A stretch of 64,000 nt of DNA from Sulfidibacter corallicola. GTDB lineage: Bacteria; Acidobacteriota; Holophagae; Acanthopleuribacterales; Acanthopleuribacteraceae. Below, piece after piece: positions 7,917 through 18,600 of the stretch. Within the stretch, counting starts at the first letter, position 1. Every line of letters begins with the position of its first letter. Both the position numbers and the translations under genes were made by a program. The notes under the pieces are model-generated. The model ran no database searches and was not told the DNA's origin. It saw only the letters and a program-made list of their open reading frames with translations. The stretch lies in NCBI RefSeq assembly GCF_017498545.1, contig NZ_CP071793.1, forward strand, positions 6,585,001-6,649,000, in the 5' to 3' direction.

Positions 7917-10900
7917 TCACCTCTTAACCGTCCAACTCATCATGAAATCGAGACCGCTTTCCTGATCTTGTCCGGGAACTTGTTCGTCTGTTTGTTCGGC
8001 GCCGCCGACATGTGACGGCATGGCGATCCGATCTTGGTGGTGCTTCGTTGACTGGGGTGAAGCGTCCCGCGAGGTCGAGCGGCTGTCCCAAGAGGCGATC
8101 CAGCGCGCCCCTCGGTCCCGGTTTTCCACCCGCAGCCGCGCCGGCTCCACAGCGGTGATGGCGCAGTCGTGCGGGTTGGATCCACGCGCCTCGCCCCACA
8201 GGTGGGCGAACGCGCATTTGGCGGCCCAGAAGCGGGCCAGGGCGAGAGCGTCGTCTTCGCGGGGCAGGAGGCCCCGTTCCGACTCCGCCAGAAAGGTTTC
8301 GGCGGCGGGGAGGTCCACCGGATCGCCATCGGGTGTCAACGGCAGGATGGCCAGACCCAGGTCGTGCTCCGTGAGCCGAGCGATTGCCACATCACCCTGC
8401 GCGGCAACCGCCACCTGGTGATTTCCATATGGGCTTTCCACCCGAACCATGCCCTCCGCCGGTCCGGTGACGCGCAGTTCCGCGGGGAACACCGACGTCC
8501 GGCCCCCCTGCATCAGGTCATGGCGGACGGCATCCTTGGCGGCGATGCGGCCGTTGAGCCATTGGCGTTTGCCCCGTGGCGGCAGGCGGTCGTAGGCGTC
8601 GCGTTCCACTTGGGTCAGGAACCGACGAGCCAGGTAGTCGCGCGAGGGAGCGCTGCGATAACGGTCGAACAGCACCAGGGAACGCTCGGGGTGCGGCACC
8701 GCCAGGAGATGCGCCTCCGCTCGCAGGATGACGGGCCACATGCGGCGGTCCGTATCGAACCGGCGGTCGCGCCAATCTTCGATGCGGGCCCAGACGCGGC
8801 CGTCCCGGTTCAATTCCATGTCGGCGGCGGCCTCCTTGGCCGTCACCTCGCGTATGTGGACGGTGCAGTCGAGGCGTTGCCCGACGGTCGGATCGGGTCC
8901 GTAGAACAGGATGCGGCGCAGACCGATCGGCATCGCCAACCGGTCGACGGTCGCGCGCGCCATGATCCAGTACCCGAACAATTGGCCGGCGTTGTCCAGC
9001 AGGCTGCCGGGTCCTTGACGGGCGACCAGCCGGCCGCGAATGCCGCCGTCGCAAATGCCGTGAAAGGTCTCGATGCCCTGATAGGCCGGGCCGTGGAACA
9101 TCCAGCGTTCGCGGTACAGGGTTTCCGCGTCGATGGAGGTGGGCGTTTCGTCGGGAAGCGTCTTTGTCTCCACCGTGGGTGCTTCCGGGTATCGATCGGC
9201 CAGCACCGTTTCCGCCCGGGCATAACCCTCGAGGCTGATGGCCAAACGGTCGTGACCCAGTCGTTTCGTGCGAATCTCCAGGTCCACCGGGTCGGTCACG
9301 ACCAGCCAACGAAAGGCCTGCAGCTTTTCCAATGCGACGACCACTTTCCCTGGGGCCGCCTGACGGGCCGCCTCCAACAAGATTTGAATCGACATGGTCA
9401 TCGGCACCACCGGATAACGGTCGGCGATGATCGGCCAATTCGGTGGCTGTGCGAAAAAGCTGTGATCGAGCAGTTCCGGGCAGGCCTGGACCGAGAGCCG
9501 TCGGTGGGTAGTGCGCGTCTCCGTAAGGTCGATGACGGGGCCACGCTCGCGCGGGGTCGTGTCGGTCGGAAGTTCCACCGCCTCGTTCGAGCGACCGGAA
9601 GGCGCCGATGGGGTTGGCGAATCCGGCGGCGGGGGCGGCGTCGCCTGGCGACTCGCCGGGTTGGTACGCCGCGCGGGAGGCGTGGAACGCCAAGCCTCCA
9701 GGATGTCCGCACTCGCCGTCTCCAATTCTCGAAGGATCGTTTGAAATCCTTGCGCCACCGGATGTGTGGCGCGTTCGCCGGTCGGTGGAACGGTTTTCCT
9801 TTCGGTCTTGCTCTCGGCAGGATTCAGGTCGAGCCGGGTGTCCAGGCGAACCAGGGGCACGCCGAGCGCCAATTTGCGGGTGGCCGATGTGCGAGCGGGC
9901 TTCGCTCGGGATGTTTCTGACGTGGCTTGCGCACTGCCCAGAACCGCGAGATCCACCAGTGCCCCTTCGCACCAGAGCGCCGCGGCGAGGTGACAAAGTT
10001 GCACCAATCCACTGCGTTTGGGAAGGTTGGCGGAGATTGCCAGATGCGGGTGGCGTCCCAGGCTGTCGTCCACGAAGCCGGGCAGGCTGCCGGTACCGAC
10101 CTGGACGAAGACCCGGAAACCGGCGTCGTGCATTTTCTCCACGAGAGGTCGAAAGCGTACCGGCTCGACCAGGTGGCGAACGGCCAGCTCGCGAATGGCG
10201 TCGACGTCCGTGGGATACGGCGCGGCAAGGGTGGCCGACCACAGCGGAAGCGATGCGGGTTGGAGCGGAAAGGCTTTGAAGAAGTTCTGGTGGGGGCCGA
10301 GGTAATCGGTGAAGAGCGGCGAATGGAAGCCGCTCTGGAAGGGCAGGCGCTGAGCCAGGACCCGCATGGTCCGCAGGCGCCGTTCGGCCGCGGCGATCGA
10401 GGCCTCGCAGCCGCAGATGATGACCTGACGGGTGCAGTTCTCGTGGCTGATCACGATGTCCGCCAGGTTCGCGATCGCTTGTTGGGCCTTTTCCAATCCG
10501 CACCCGGCGGCCAGGAAGACCACCCCCGGGACCTCCAGGGTTCCCGGCTTCAATTGGTCGATGAAGGCGTCCAGTTGGTCGCGGGGCAGACAGTCGGCGG
10601 CGATCATGGCACTCCATTCGCCGATGCTGTGGCCGGCGAGTGCATCGGGGCCTATGTTCAGTCGTTCGAGGACTTCCGTCAGCAGTCGATTGGTTTGGAT
10701 GATGCCCATGCCCGCGCTTTCCAGTTGTTCGGGACTCAATGCGACCGGGTGGGCTTGGGACGGGACGGCCATGCCGAAAAAGGCGGCCAGGTCGTCCAGG
10801 CGCGGTTCGAATGAGCTGTCCACGCCGGGATAGAGGAACGCCAGCTTGCCGCCGCGGGAGAGCAGGCCATCGGGGGAGAAGTAGATGCCCTCGCGCCCAC

Positions 10901-12593
10901 GCCAGGCTCGACCGCGGGAGGCGATGATGCCCGCGCGTTTGCGTCGCTCGGGTGTCGGATCCAAAATGGCGAGCCGGAGCAAGGTTTTGGGATCGGGCTC
11001 CGCCTGGCGGTTGGTCTCCAGATCGCGGGCGAGGGCTTCCGGCGTATCCGCGGCGAAGATCGCGATCGCCGGCGGTACGGGCTTCGAGATCGCCTCGACG
11101 GTCGTTGTCGCGGATGCCTGAGCGTCCGAGTCGTGGGCGACCTTTCGTGGTGCCGGAATCCCAATCCCTTCCAATACGACGTGGGCGTTGATGCCGCCGA
11201 ACCCGAAGGCGTTGACGGCCGCGATGCGGGAGCCCCGGGGATCGGTTGGCCAGACGCGCGCCCGATCGATCGGCGCGAAACGCGTCCGGTCGAAGATGTC
11301 GTGGGGTTGTTCGCAATGGAGCGTGGGCGGGAGTTCGGCGTGGTGGATCGCCAATGCCGCCTTGATCAGGCCCGCGATACCCGCCGCCGGCATGGTGTGT
11401 CCGATCATCGACTTGACCGACCCGATCCCGATGCGGTCTTCTTCGTGGGTCGCCGAGCCGAAGAAGCGGGCCAGGGTCGTCAATTCGGCTTCGTCACCGG
11501 CCGGCGTGCCCGTGCCGTGCGCTTCCAGGTAACCCAGCTCCTCCGGATCCAGGCCCGCTTCGGACCAGGCTCGTTCCAGCGCCATGAGCTGCCCGCTCAC
11601 GGCCGGGTTCATCAAACCCGCCGCCCGTCCGTCGCTGGAAATGCCGCAACCGCGAATGACCGCGTAGATACGGTCGCCGTCGCGCGCCGCGTCTTCGAGG
11701 CGTTTCAGGCACACCATGCCCGCGCCCTCGCCGATCAGCAGGCCGTCGGCACGGCGATCGAACGGGCGAATCCGTTGCCGGCGCGAGAGGGCGCCCAGTT
11801 GGCAGAAGACACTCCAAAAGGCCACGTCGTGACTGAGATGGATGCCGCCCGCGAGCATGAAGTCGCAACGTCCCGAACGCAACTCGCGCACGGCCTGGTC
11901 CACGGCCAGCAGCGAGCTGGCACAGGCGCCGTCCACGGTGTAGGCGGGCCCGAACAGGTTCAGGCGGTTGGCGAGACGCGAGGCCGTCAGGTTGGGAACC
12001 AGGCCGATGGCCGTGTCGGGTCCGTAATGGCCCAGTTTGCCCTGGAATTCGGTCTTGATTTGGCGGAGCGCCGAGTCGCTCAAGTTGGGCACCAATTGGC
12101 GCAGGGCGCCCACCAACTGCTCCGAGGTACGGACGTGTTGTTCCAGGCGAGTCATGCCCGCCCCGATATAGTTGCCGCGGCCGATGATGACCCCGGCACG
12201 GCGCGGATCGAAATCTTTTTCCGTGAGGCCCGCATCGGCCAGGGCCTCCGCGCCGACACGCAGGCTGATCAACTGGTCCGGCTCGGCGCCGTCGGCAGCG
12301 ACCGGCATGATGCCGTACGCCAGCGGATCGAAGTCGGCCAAATCGTCCACGAAGCCGCCACGGCGGCAGTAAAAGCGATCCGGCGCATCGCTGTCGGGGT
12401 CGTAGTAGACCGGGTCCCAGCGATGGGCCGGCACTTCCGTGATCGCATCCACGCCGCCGCGGATGTTCGACCAGTAGGTGGCCAAGTTGGCGGCGCCCGG
12501 AAAGAGGCAGGCCATTCCGGTGATGGCGACGGCGCAGCCGTTCGTGCCGATGGCATCGGGAGTGGCCGGTTTGCGGGAGGCGTCGTTGTTCAT
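7917..12593 (-). CDS. Type I synthase KS-AT-DH with C-terminal PPTase-like domain
   Basis: This 1,558-residue megasynthase starts at the ATG at 12593 (CCAAGGACC upstream). The ketosynthase (about 20-450) opens AVAITGMACLFPGA and has active-site DGACASS (Cys about 224), EAHGTGT and KSMIGHT. The acyltransferase (about 560-860) has GHSIGEW (Ser about 653) and FHSPLF. A hotdog dehydratase-like region (about 1040-1300) starts near LDHSFFAQPP. The C-terminus (about 1320-1520) contains LNGRIAAKDAVR and RFWAAKCAFAHLWGE, reminiscent of Sfp-type phosphopantetheinyl transferases as in enediyne PKSs. The metal-binding acidic motif is lost (LGLAILPL where GVDIE is expected) and KEA is KCA. The KS-AT order resembles PfaB and the DH resembles PfaC. 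It should act with the upstream NMO-KS-AT-ACP2-KR protein in iterative chain extension. Confidence 0.88.
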   Translation of the reverse strand: MNNDASRKPATPDAIGTNGCAVAITGMACLFPGAANLATYWSNIRGGVDAITEVPAHRWDPVYYDPDSDAPDRFYCRRGGFVDDLADFDPLAYGIMPVAADGAEPDQLISLRVGAEALADAGLTEKDFDPRRAGVIIGRGNYIGAGMTRLEQHVRTSEQLVGALRQLVPNLSDSALRQIKTEFQGKLGHYGPDTAIGLVPNLTASRLANRLNLFGPAYTVDGACASSLLAVDQAVRELRSGRCDFMLAGGIHLSHDVAFWSVFCQLGALSRRQRIRPFDRRADGLLIGEGAGMVCLKRLEDAARDGDRIYAVIRGCGISSDGRAAGLMNPAVSGQLMALERAWSEAGLDPEELGYLEAHGTGTPAGDEAELTTLARFFGSATHEEDRIGIGSVKSMIGHTMPAAGIAGLIKAALAIHHAELPPTLHCEQPHDIFDRTRFAPIDRARVWPTDPRGSRIAAVNAFGFGGINAHVVLEGIGIPAPRKVAHDSDAQASATTTVEAISKPVPPAIAIFAADTPEALARDLETNRQAEPDPKTLLRLAILDPTPERRKRAGIIASRGRAWRGREGIYFSPDGLLSRGGKLAFLYPGVDSSFEPRLDDLAAFFGMAVPSQAHPVALSPEQLESAGMGIIQTNRLLTEVLERLNIGPDALAGHSIGEWSAMIAADCLPRDQLDAFIDQLKPGTLEVPGVVFLAAGCGLEKAQQAIANLADIVISHENCTRQVIICGCEASIAAAERRLRTMRVLAQRLPFQSGFHSPLFTDYLGPHQNFFKAFPLQPASLPLWSATLAAPYPTDVDAIRELAVRHLVEPVRFRPLVEKMHDAGFRVFVQVGTGSLPGFVDDSLGRHPHLAISANLPKRSGLVQLCHLAAALWCEGALVDLAVLGSAQATSETSRAKPARTSATRKLALGVPLVRLDTRLDLNPAESKTERKTVPPTGERATHPVAQGFQTILRELETASADILEAWRSTPPARRTNPASRQATPPPPPDSPTPSAPSGRSNEAVELPTDTTPRERGPVIDLTETRTTHRRLSVQACPELLDHSFFAQPPNWPIIADRYPVVPMTMSIQILLEAARQAAPGKVVVALEKLQAFRWLVVTDPVDLEIRTKRLGHDRLAISLEGYARAETVLADRYPEAPTVETKTLPDETPTSIDAETLYRERWMFHGPAYQGIETFHGICDGGIRGRLVARQGPGSLLDNAGQLFGYWIMARATVDRLAMPIGLRRILFYGPDPTVGQRLDCTVHIREVTAKEAAADMELNRDGRVWARIEDWRDRRFDTDRRMWPVILRAEAHLLAVPHPERSLVLFDRYRSAPSRDYLARRFLTQVERDAYDRLPPRGKRQWLNGRIAAKDAVRHDLMQGGRTSVFPAELRVTGPAEGMVRVESPYGNHQVAVAAQGDVAIARLTEHDLGLAILPLTPDGDPVDLPAAETFLAESERGLLPREDDALALARFWAAKCAFAHLWGEARGSNPHDCAITAVEPARLRVENRDRGARWIASWDSRSTSRDASPQSTKHHQDRIAMPSHVGGAEQTDEQVPGQDQESGLDFMMSWTVKR

Positions 12594-12687
12594 GGCGATG
12601 GTCCTTGGTAGTCGTTCGGCACGGCACAGGCGCGCGGGTTGCGGGGTACGGGCGACCGCGCGGGCCACCCGACCGGAAGGAGGCCGA

Positions 12688-15600
12688 TCAGGTCATGCTC
12701 TCGGGAGAAGCACACATCAGGACGACCTGAGTGTCTTCGCGGCTTCCGTGGTGAAGTTCGTTCATGAAGGCGGCGACGCCGGATTCCAGGGGGATCAGGC
12801 CGATGCCGCGGCGCGCGTATTCGCGTTCCAGCTCGGGGGAGACCATGCCGCGACCGGCCCAGGGACCCCAGTTGATGGACACCACCCGGCCCTTGAGACG
12901 GGTTTGCAGGGAGTGCGCGATTTTGTCGAGCACGTCGTTGGCGGCCGCGTAATCTACCTGGCCGCGGTTGCCGAAGGCGCCCGCTACCGAGCTGAAGAAC
13001 ACCACGAAGCGCGTATCCTCGCGAAGCTGCTTGGCGAGCACCAGGGCGCCGAAGACCTTGGTGTCGAACACGCGCTCGAAGCTCTCGGTCGTCTTGTGGC
13101 GCAACAGCTTGTCCTCCACCACGCCGGCGCCGTGGATGACCCCGTCGATGGTGCCGTGCCGTTCGTAGACCCCTTCGATGTAGCTTTCGAAAGCCTGGTG
13201 ATCGCGCACGTCCAGGGCGGTGTAGGTCACCTCGCTGCCCGCTTGGTGCAAGGCACTCAGGGTGGCCCTGATCTCGCGCCGAGCGAGAATGCGGTTGGCC
13301 TCGCTCTCGATCTCCGATGGCGGTCGCTTGCCGCCGCGCTCGATCAGGACCCTGCGCAGGGTGCGCAGGTCGGCAGCCGCCGCGATATCGCCGGGCTCCT
13401 CGCCTTCCGGGATCGGCGAGCGTCCCACCAGCTCCATGCGGCAGCCGTAGCGTCGCGCCAGCTCGATCGCGATCTTGGCGGTGATGCCGCGGGCGCCGCC
13501 CGTCACCAGGATCACGCTGTCGGACCCCAGTTCCAGGCGATCGACGGTGGACTCCACCTCGGCGGGCAGGGTGGCTTCCACCACGCGTACCGCGCGCCGA
13601 TTGCCGTCGGCATAGGCCACTTCCGTCAAGGGTTTGTCGGCCAAGAGTTCGGTCTCCAGGTAGCTGGCCAGGTCCTCGACCGCCTCTTCCAGGTTCAGGT
13701 CGACCCAGTGCGCGCGAAGTTCCGGCCATTCCTTGGCCACCGATTTCACCAAACCGGCGATGCCGCCGCCGCGCGAGAAGGTCATGTCGTCGTCGGCGAG
13801 GCCGTGGCGGTAGTGACCGAACCCGCCGCCCATGCCGCCGGCGGCCAGCAGGTAACGCGCGCCGTTGATGAGCACGGTCTGCATCAGTTCGAAGAATTGC
13901 TTGATATCGGTGACGTAGGCGCTGGGGGCCAGGCCGCCCAGATGGATCAACCCGTCCACGTGACCGAAGGTCTCCGAAGCCTTTTCCCCGGTGGCGATGA
14001 TGCGCACCTGGGCGCCGTGGGCCACCAGGCGGTCTCCCAGGGCCGGGGCCAGACCCATGGTGTCGTCGGTGATCAGGAAGTGCATGCCCTGCAGGCGATG
14101 GTCGCCCTTGATGGCGTGGGGCACCTCGTCGACCGCGAGCACGTAACGCGACACCGTGGCGAGCCGGTCCTCATCGCCCCGCGCTGCCCCTATGTCGCCG
14201 GTAGGGCGGCGGGTTGCGGCGCCGGATGCCTCGGCCGAGCGATCCCGTTGCCGCTCCAGCCAATCCACGATCGCCCGCAGTGTTTTCATCGCTGCCAGGG
14301 CTTCGACCATTTCGTCCTGGTCGCCGCTCTGCATGTCGCTCATGCCCAGGCGGTCCGCCAACTCGCCCACGATTTCGAGGCGTTTGATGGAGTCGATCGA
14401 AAGGTCGGCTTCGAGGTCCAGATCCAAATCCAGCACTTCTTCCGGATAGCCGGTCCGCTCACCCACGATGTGCAGCAACAAGGTGCGAAGGTCGGCCGTC
14501 GGCTCGTTCGCCGAGTCCATGGCCGCGACCGGGTCATCCGCCGAGGGAGCCATCTGGTCGAGCCAGGTCAACATCGAACGCAGCGTCTTCTGGGACGCCA
14601 ACTCTTCCATCAGCGCGTCGCTCTCTTCGCCGATCCGATCCTTGAAACCCAGCCGTTCCGCCAGTTCTCCAATGATCTCGATTCGCTTGATGGAGTCGAT
14701 GGAGAGGTCGGCTTCGAGGTCCAAATCCAGGTCCAGCATGTCTTCCGGATAGCCCGTTCGTTCCGCCACGAGGGCCAGCAGGGTGGTTTTCGTGTCGAAA
14801 CCCGGATGGGGCCGATTCGTGGCCTCGGCTTCCACGCCATTCGCGATGGTCGCTCCCACCGGCTGCCACTGTTCGCGATCGACGGCCGACTCGGTGGCGA
14901 AGTCCAGGGTCGGCTGCATCAGGGATTGCACCGGATCCGCCGGTTGACGACCCAGGTAACCCAGCATCACCTCGCGGCTTGCCTGCACCATTTCCCGAAC
15001 GCTTTGCAGATAGGTCATGACCGTCTGATCGCGCTCGGCACTCGCCGCGACCTGGGGTGCGGTGCTGGGGAGCTGCACCGGTTCGGACATGATCTTGAGG
15101 CCGTGAGCGGGCATGGCGCCGCGTTTGGGTTTTGCCAGCAATCCGTCGACGAACCAGGTGGTGGCGGGCAGTTCCGCCGGACCGCCGGTCATATCCAGAA
15201 CGCGGGCGCCCCGATCGCGCAAGAGTGGTGAGGGATCGATCGGTTTGCCCAGGATCGCCAGCTCCGCCAGTGCGCGGCACCATTGGCGTAGGCCCGGTTC
15301 GCCGACCCGATCGGTGACGATTCGGTGGTGAGGTCGATCTTTCAGGATCCTGTGGGTCAGGTTCGTGAGAACCGAGCCCGCGCCCACTTCCACGAAGATG
15401 CGGGCCCCGGCGCGGTACATCGCCTCGATTTGTTCGGTGAAGCGAACCGGGCTGACCAGGTGTTCGGCCAGAAGGGCGCGGATCTGGGTTGGATCTTCGG
15501 GATAGCGTGCGGCGGTCGTGTTGGCGAACACCGGCAACTCGGGTTTGCCGATGTCCCCTTCGGCCAGCTTCTCGGCGAAGGTCGTTTCGGCTTTGGCCAC

Positions 15601-18600
15601 GACCGGGCTGTGGAAGGCGCAGGCTACCGGGATCCGTTTTGCGGCGATCGATGCAGCCTCCAGGCGTTCCATCGCGTGTTCGACGGCCGCCGTGGTCCCC
15701 GAGATTACGGTTTGCTGCGGATGGTTGAGGTTGGCCGAGACCACCTCGGAATCCTCTCCGAGGATCGCCGCGATGGTGTCGGGTGAAGCGCTGACTGCGG
15801 CCATGGTACCGGGATCGTCCCCGGCGGCTTCCAGTAGGCAAATGCCGCGATGTTCACTCAGCGGCAGCAGATCTCGTTCGGCGAGACCGCCGGCGGCGCA
15901 GAGTGCCACCAACTCGCCGTAACTGTGGCCCGCCAGCATGTCCGGCACGCAGCCGACCTCGTCGAGCAGGCGTTTCATCGCCAAGCCGGTCATACCCAGC
16001 ACCGGTTGGGCGACCCGCGTGTCGGTAATCGCTTGGCGTTGCGCCTCGCGCTGGGCGGGGTCGTGGGCGGTGGGCGGGTGGAGCCGGTCGCGCCAGGGGG
16101 CGCCCATTTCGAGGATGTCGTTCAATTGGGGAAATGCCACGAATATCTCGGCCAGCATGCCTGGCCGTTGACTTCCCTGGCCGGGAAAGAGGAAGGCGAC
16201 CTTGGCGTCCGGTTCGATGCTGTCCGGTTTGAGGGTCCACACGTCTTCGACGGTCTCACCGGTGTCGATTGCCTTCAGTTTCGCGAGCAGGTCCGCCTCG
16301 TTCTCCGCCAGCAAGGCGAACCAAACCGGATGGTCGACGTCGCGGGCCGCGGTCAGGGCCAGGTCGCGCAGCCGGACGGGGGCGTCGCCGCCCAGGTACT
16401 CGTGCATCTCGCGGACGCGTTGCCGCGCCGAGGCCGGGTCGGGCGCGCGGAAGAGGAACAACTCGACCGGCCATTGCTCCAGCCCGGTTTCGGGTCGCTG
16501 GGCCTGCGGCGGTGCGCCAAGCACGGCGTGGAAGTTGGTTCCGCCGAAACCGAAGGCGCTGACCCCCGCCACCCTCCGGTTCCCGCTCCAGGGCCGGGCC
16601 GTGGCGTTAAGCGTGAAGGGGCTGTGGTCCGGTTGGTGGATGTCGTTGGGGTTCTCGATGTGTAGTGTGGGTGGCAACACCTTGTGATACAGCGCTTTGG
16701 CGCACTTGATCAGGCCCGCGATGCCGGCCGCGCATTTGGTGTGGCCGATTTGGCTCTTCACCGAGCCCAGGCCACAGGTGCCGGGCAGGGCCCCGCCCTC
16801 CACGAAAACCTCGGTCAGGGTTTGCAGTTCCGTCCGGTCGCCCACCACGGTCCCGGTCCCGTGGGCTTCCACCAGGCCCACTGCCCCGGGCGTCACTCCG
16901 GCTCGCAGGTAGGCCCGCCGAAGTGCCCGAACCTGGCCTTCCTTGCGCGGTGCGGTCAGGCCGAGGCTCTTGCCGTCGCTGCTGCCGGCGATGCCCTCCA
17001 GAACCGCGTAGATGCGATCGCCGTCCCGTTCGGCGTCGGCCAGCCGCTTCAGCACCACCGCCGCGACACCCTCGCCGAGTACGATGCCGTCGGCCGCCCC
17101 GTCGAACGAACGGCAGGCCCCTTTGCGCGAGAGGGCATGCACGCTGGAGAACATCAGGTAATCGTTGATGCTGTTGTGCAGATCGCCGCCGCCTGCCAGG
17201 ACCATGTCACTGGTGCCGCAGATCAGCTCCTTGGCGGCCAACTCCACCGCGGTCAGCGAACTGGCGCAGGCCGCGTCGACCGTGTAGTTCACCCCGCCGA
17301 GGTCCAGCCGGTTCGCGATGCGGCCGGCGATGACGTTGGCCAGTACGCCGGGGAAGGAGTCCTCGGTGAGGCGAGGCAGGGCCGCGTCCAGTTCCGCAGG
17401 CATGTTGCCCAGAAAGTGCGGGAACATATTGCGGAACCCGTAGGCGCCGCCAAGATCGGTACCCGACTCGGCACCGAAGATGACCGAGGTTCGTTCGCGA
17501 TCGAACTCGCGCTGGTCGTATCCCGAATCGGCCAAGGCACGGCGGGCCACTTCCAATGCCAGCAACTGCACCGGTTCGATGGCGGCCAGCGATTGCGGCG
17601 GGATCCCGTAACTCAGGGGATCGAAGGCGACCGGGTCGATGAAACCGCCCCATTTGCAGCCGGTCTTGCCGTTGCCGCCGTTGCCTTCGGGATCGTAGTA
17701 GTCCTCGATGCGCCAACGTTCGGCGGGCACCTCGCGCACGGCGTCCACCCCGTTGATGATGTTCGACCAGAAGCTGTCCAGATCCGGTGCGCCGGGGTAG
17801 ACGCACGCCATGCCGACGATGGCCAGCTTCATGCCGCTCGCGGTCGGTTGCACTTCCGAAAGCCGCGTCTCCCATGTCTGTTCGAGCAGTTTCGTGGCAT
17901 CGGTCGTGACGCGCTGGTGCAACTCGTCGATGCCGATCGGCTCGCGGTGCATGGCCGCGACCTGACCGATCATGACCATGCCTTCCCGAAGCCGGCGCTC
18001 GGAGGTGACCTCCACCAATCGGTCTCCCTGGCGCTCGATGCCCTTGCTGGCGATGCGCAGGCGTCCGACGTTCAACTTTTCCAGCGTTTCCCAAATCTCG
18101 CGCTGTTCGCGGCCCGCTTCGCGGAGGCGCCGCTTTTCGGTTTCGAAGGCTGCGGCGAACGGCGTGTCCAGGCACCTGGTCGCATGGCCCGGAGCGGTTT
18201 CGAGTAGTACGGTCTTGTGATGCCGCAGCATTTGTTCCTGGTATTCGGGAAGTACCGCGCCGCTTTGCACGGCTTCGCGCGTGGCGATGTAGGCGGTGCC
18301 CATCAGGACCCCGATCTTGGCACCGCGCGCGGCCAAGGGTCCGGTCATGGCCGCGACCATCGCCGCCGAACGCGCGTCGTGTATCCCGCCGGCGAAGAGC
18401 AACTGTAATTTTTCCGGGTGATCGAAGTGGCGCAGGCGTTCGATTTGTTGCTCCCAAAGGGTGAAGCTGGAGCGGGGTCCCACGTGCCCGCCGCATTCCC
18501 GGCCCTCGAACACGAAGCGCCGGGCGCCGTCCTTGAGGAACAGATCGAGCAACCCCGGAGCGGGTACGTGGAGATAGGTCTGGATGCCGTCGTTTTCGAG

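Noticed and set aside
8169..9920. 583-codon plus-strand frame opposite the KS-AT-DH synthase
   Set aside because: Antisense shadow; no domain or start signal.
12478..15231. 917-codon open frame on the plus strand antisense to the megasynthase
   Set aside because: Composition (runs of H, G, Q, A, R) and lack of motifs show it is the antisense shadow of a high-GC gene with clear domains on the minus strand.
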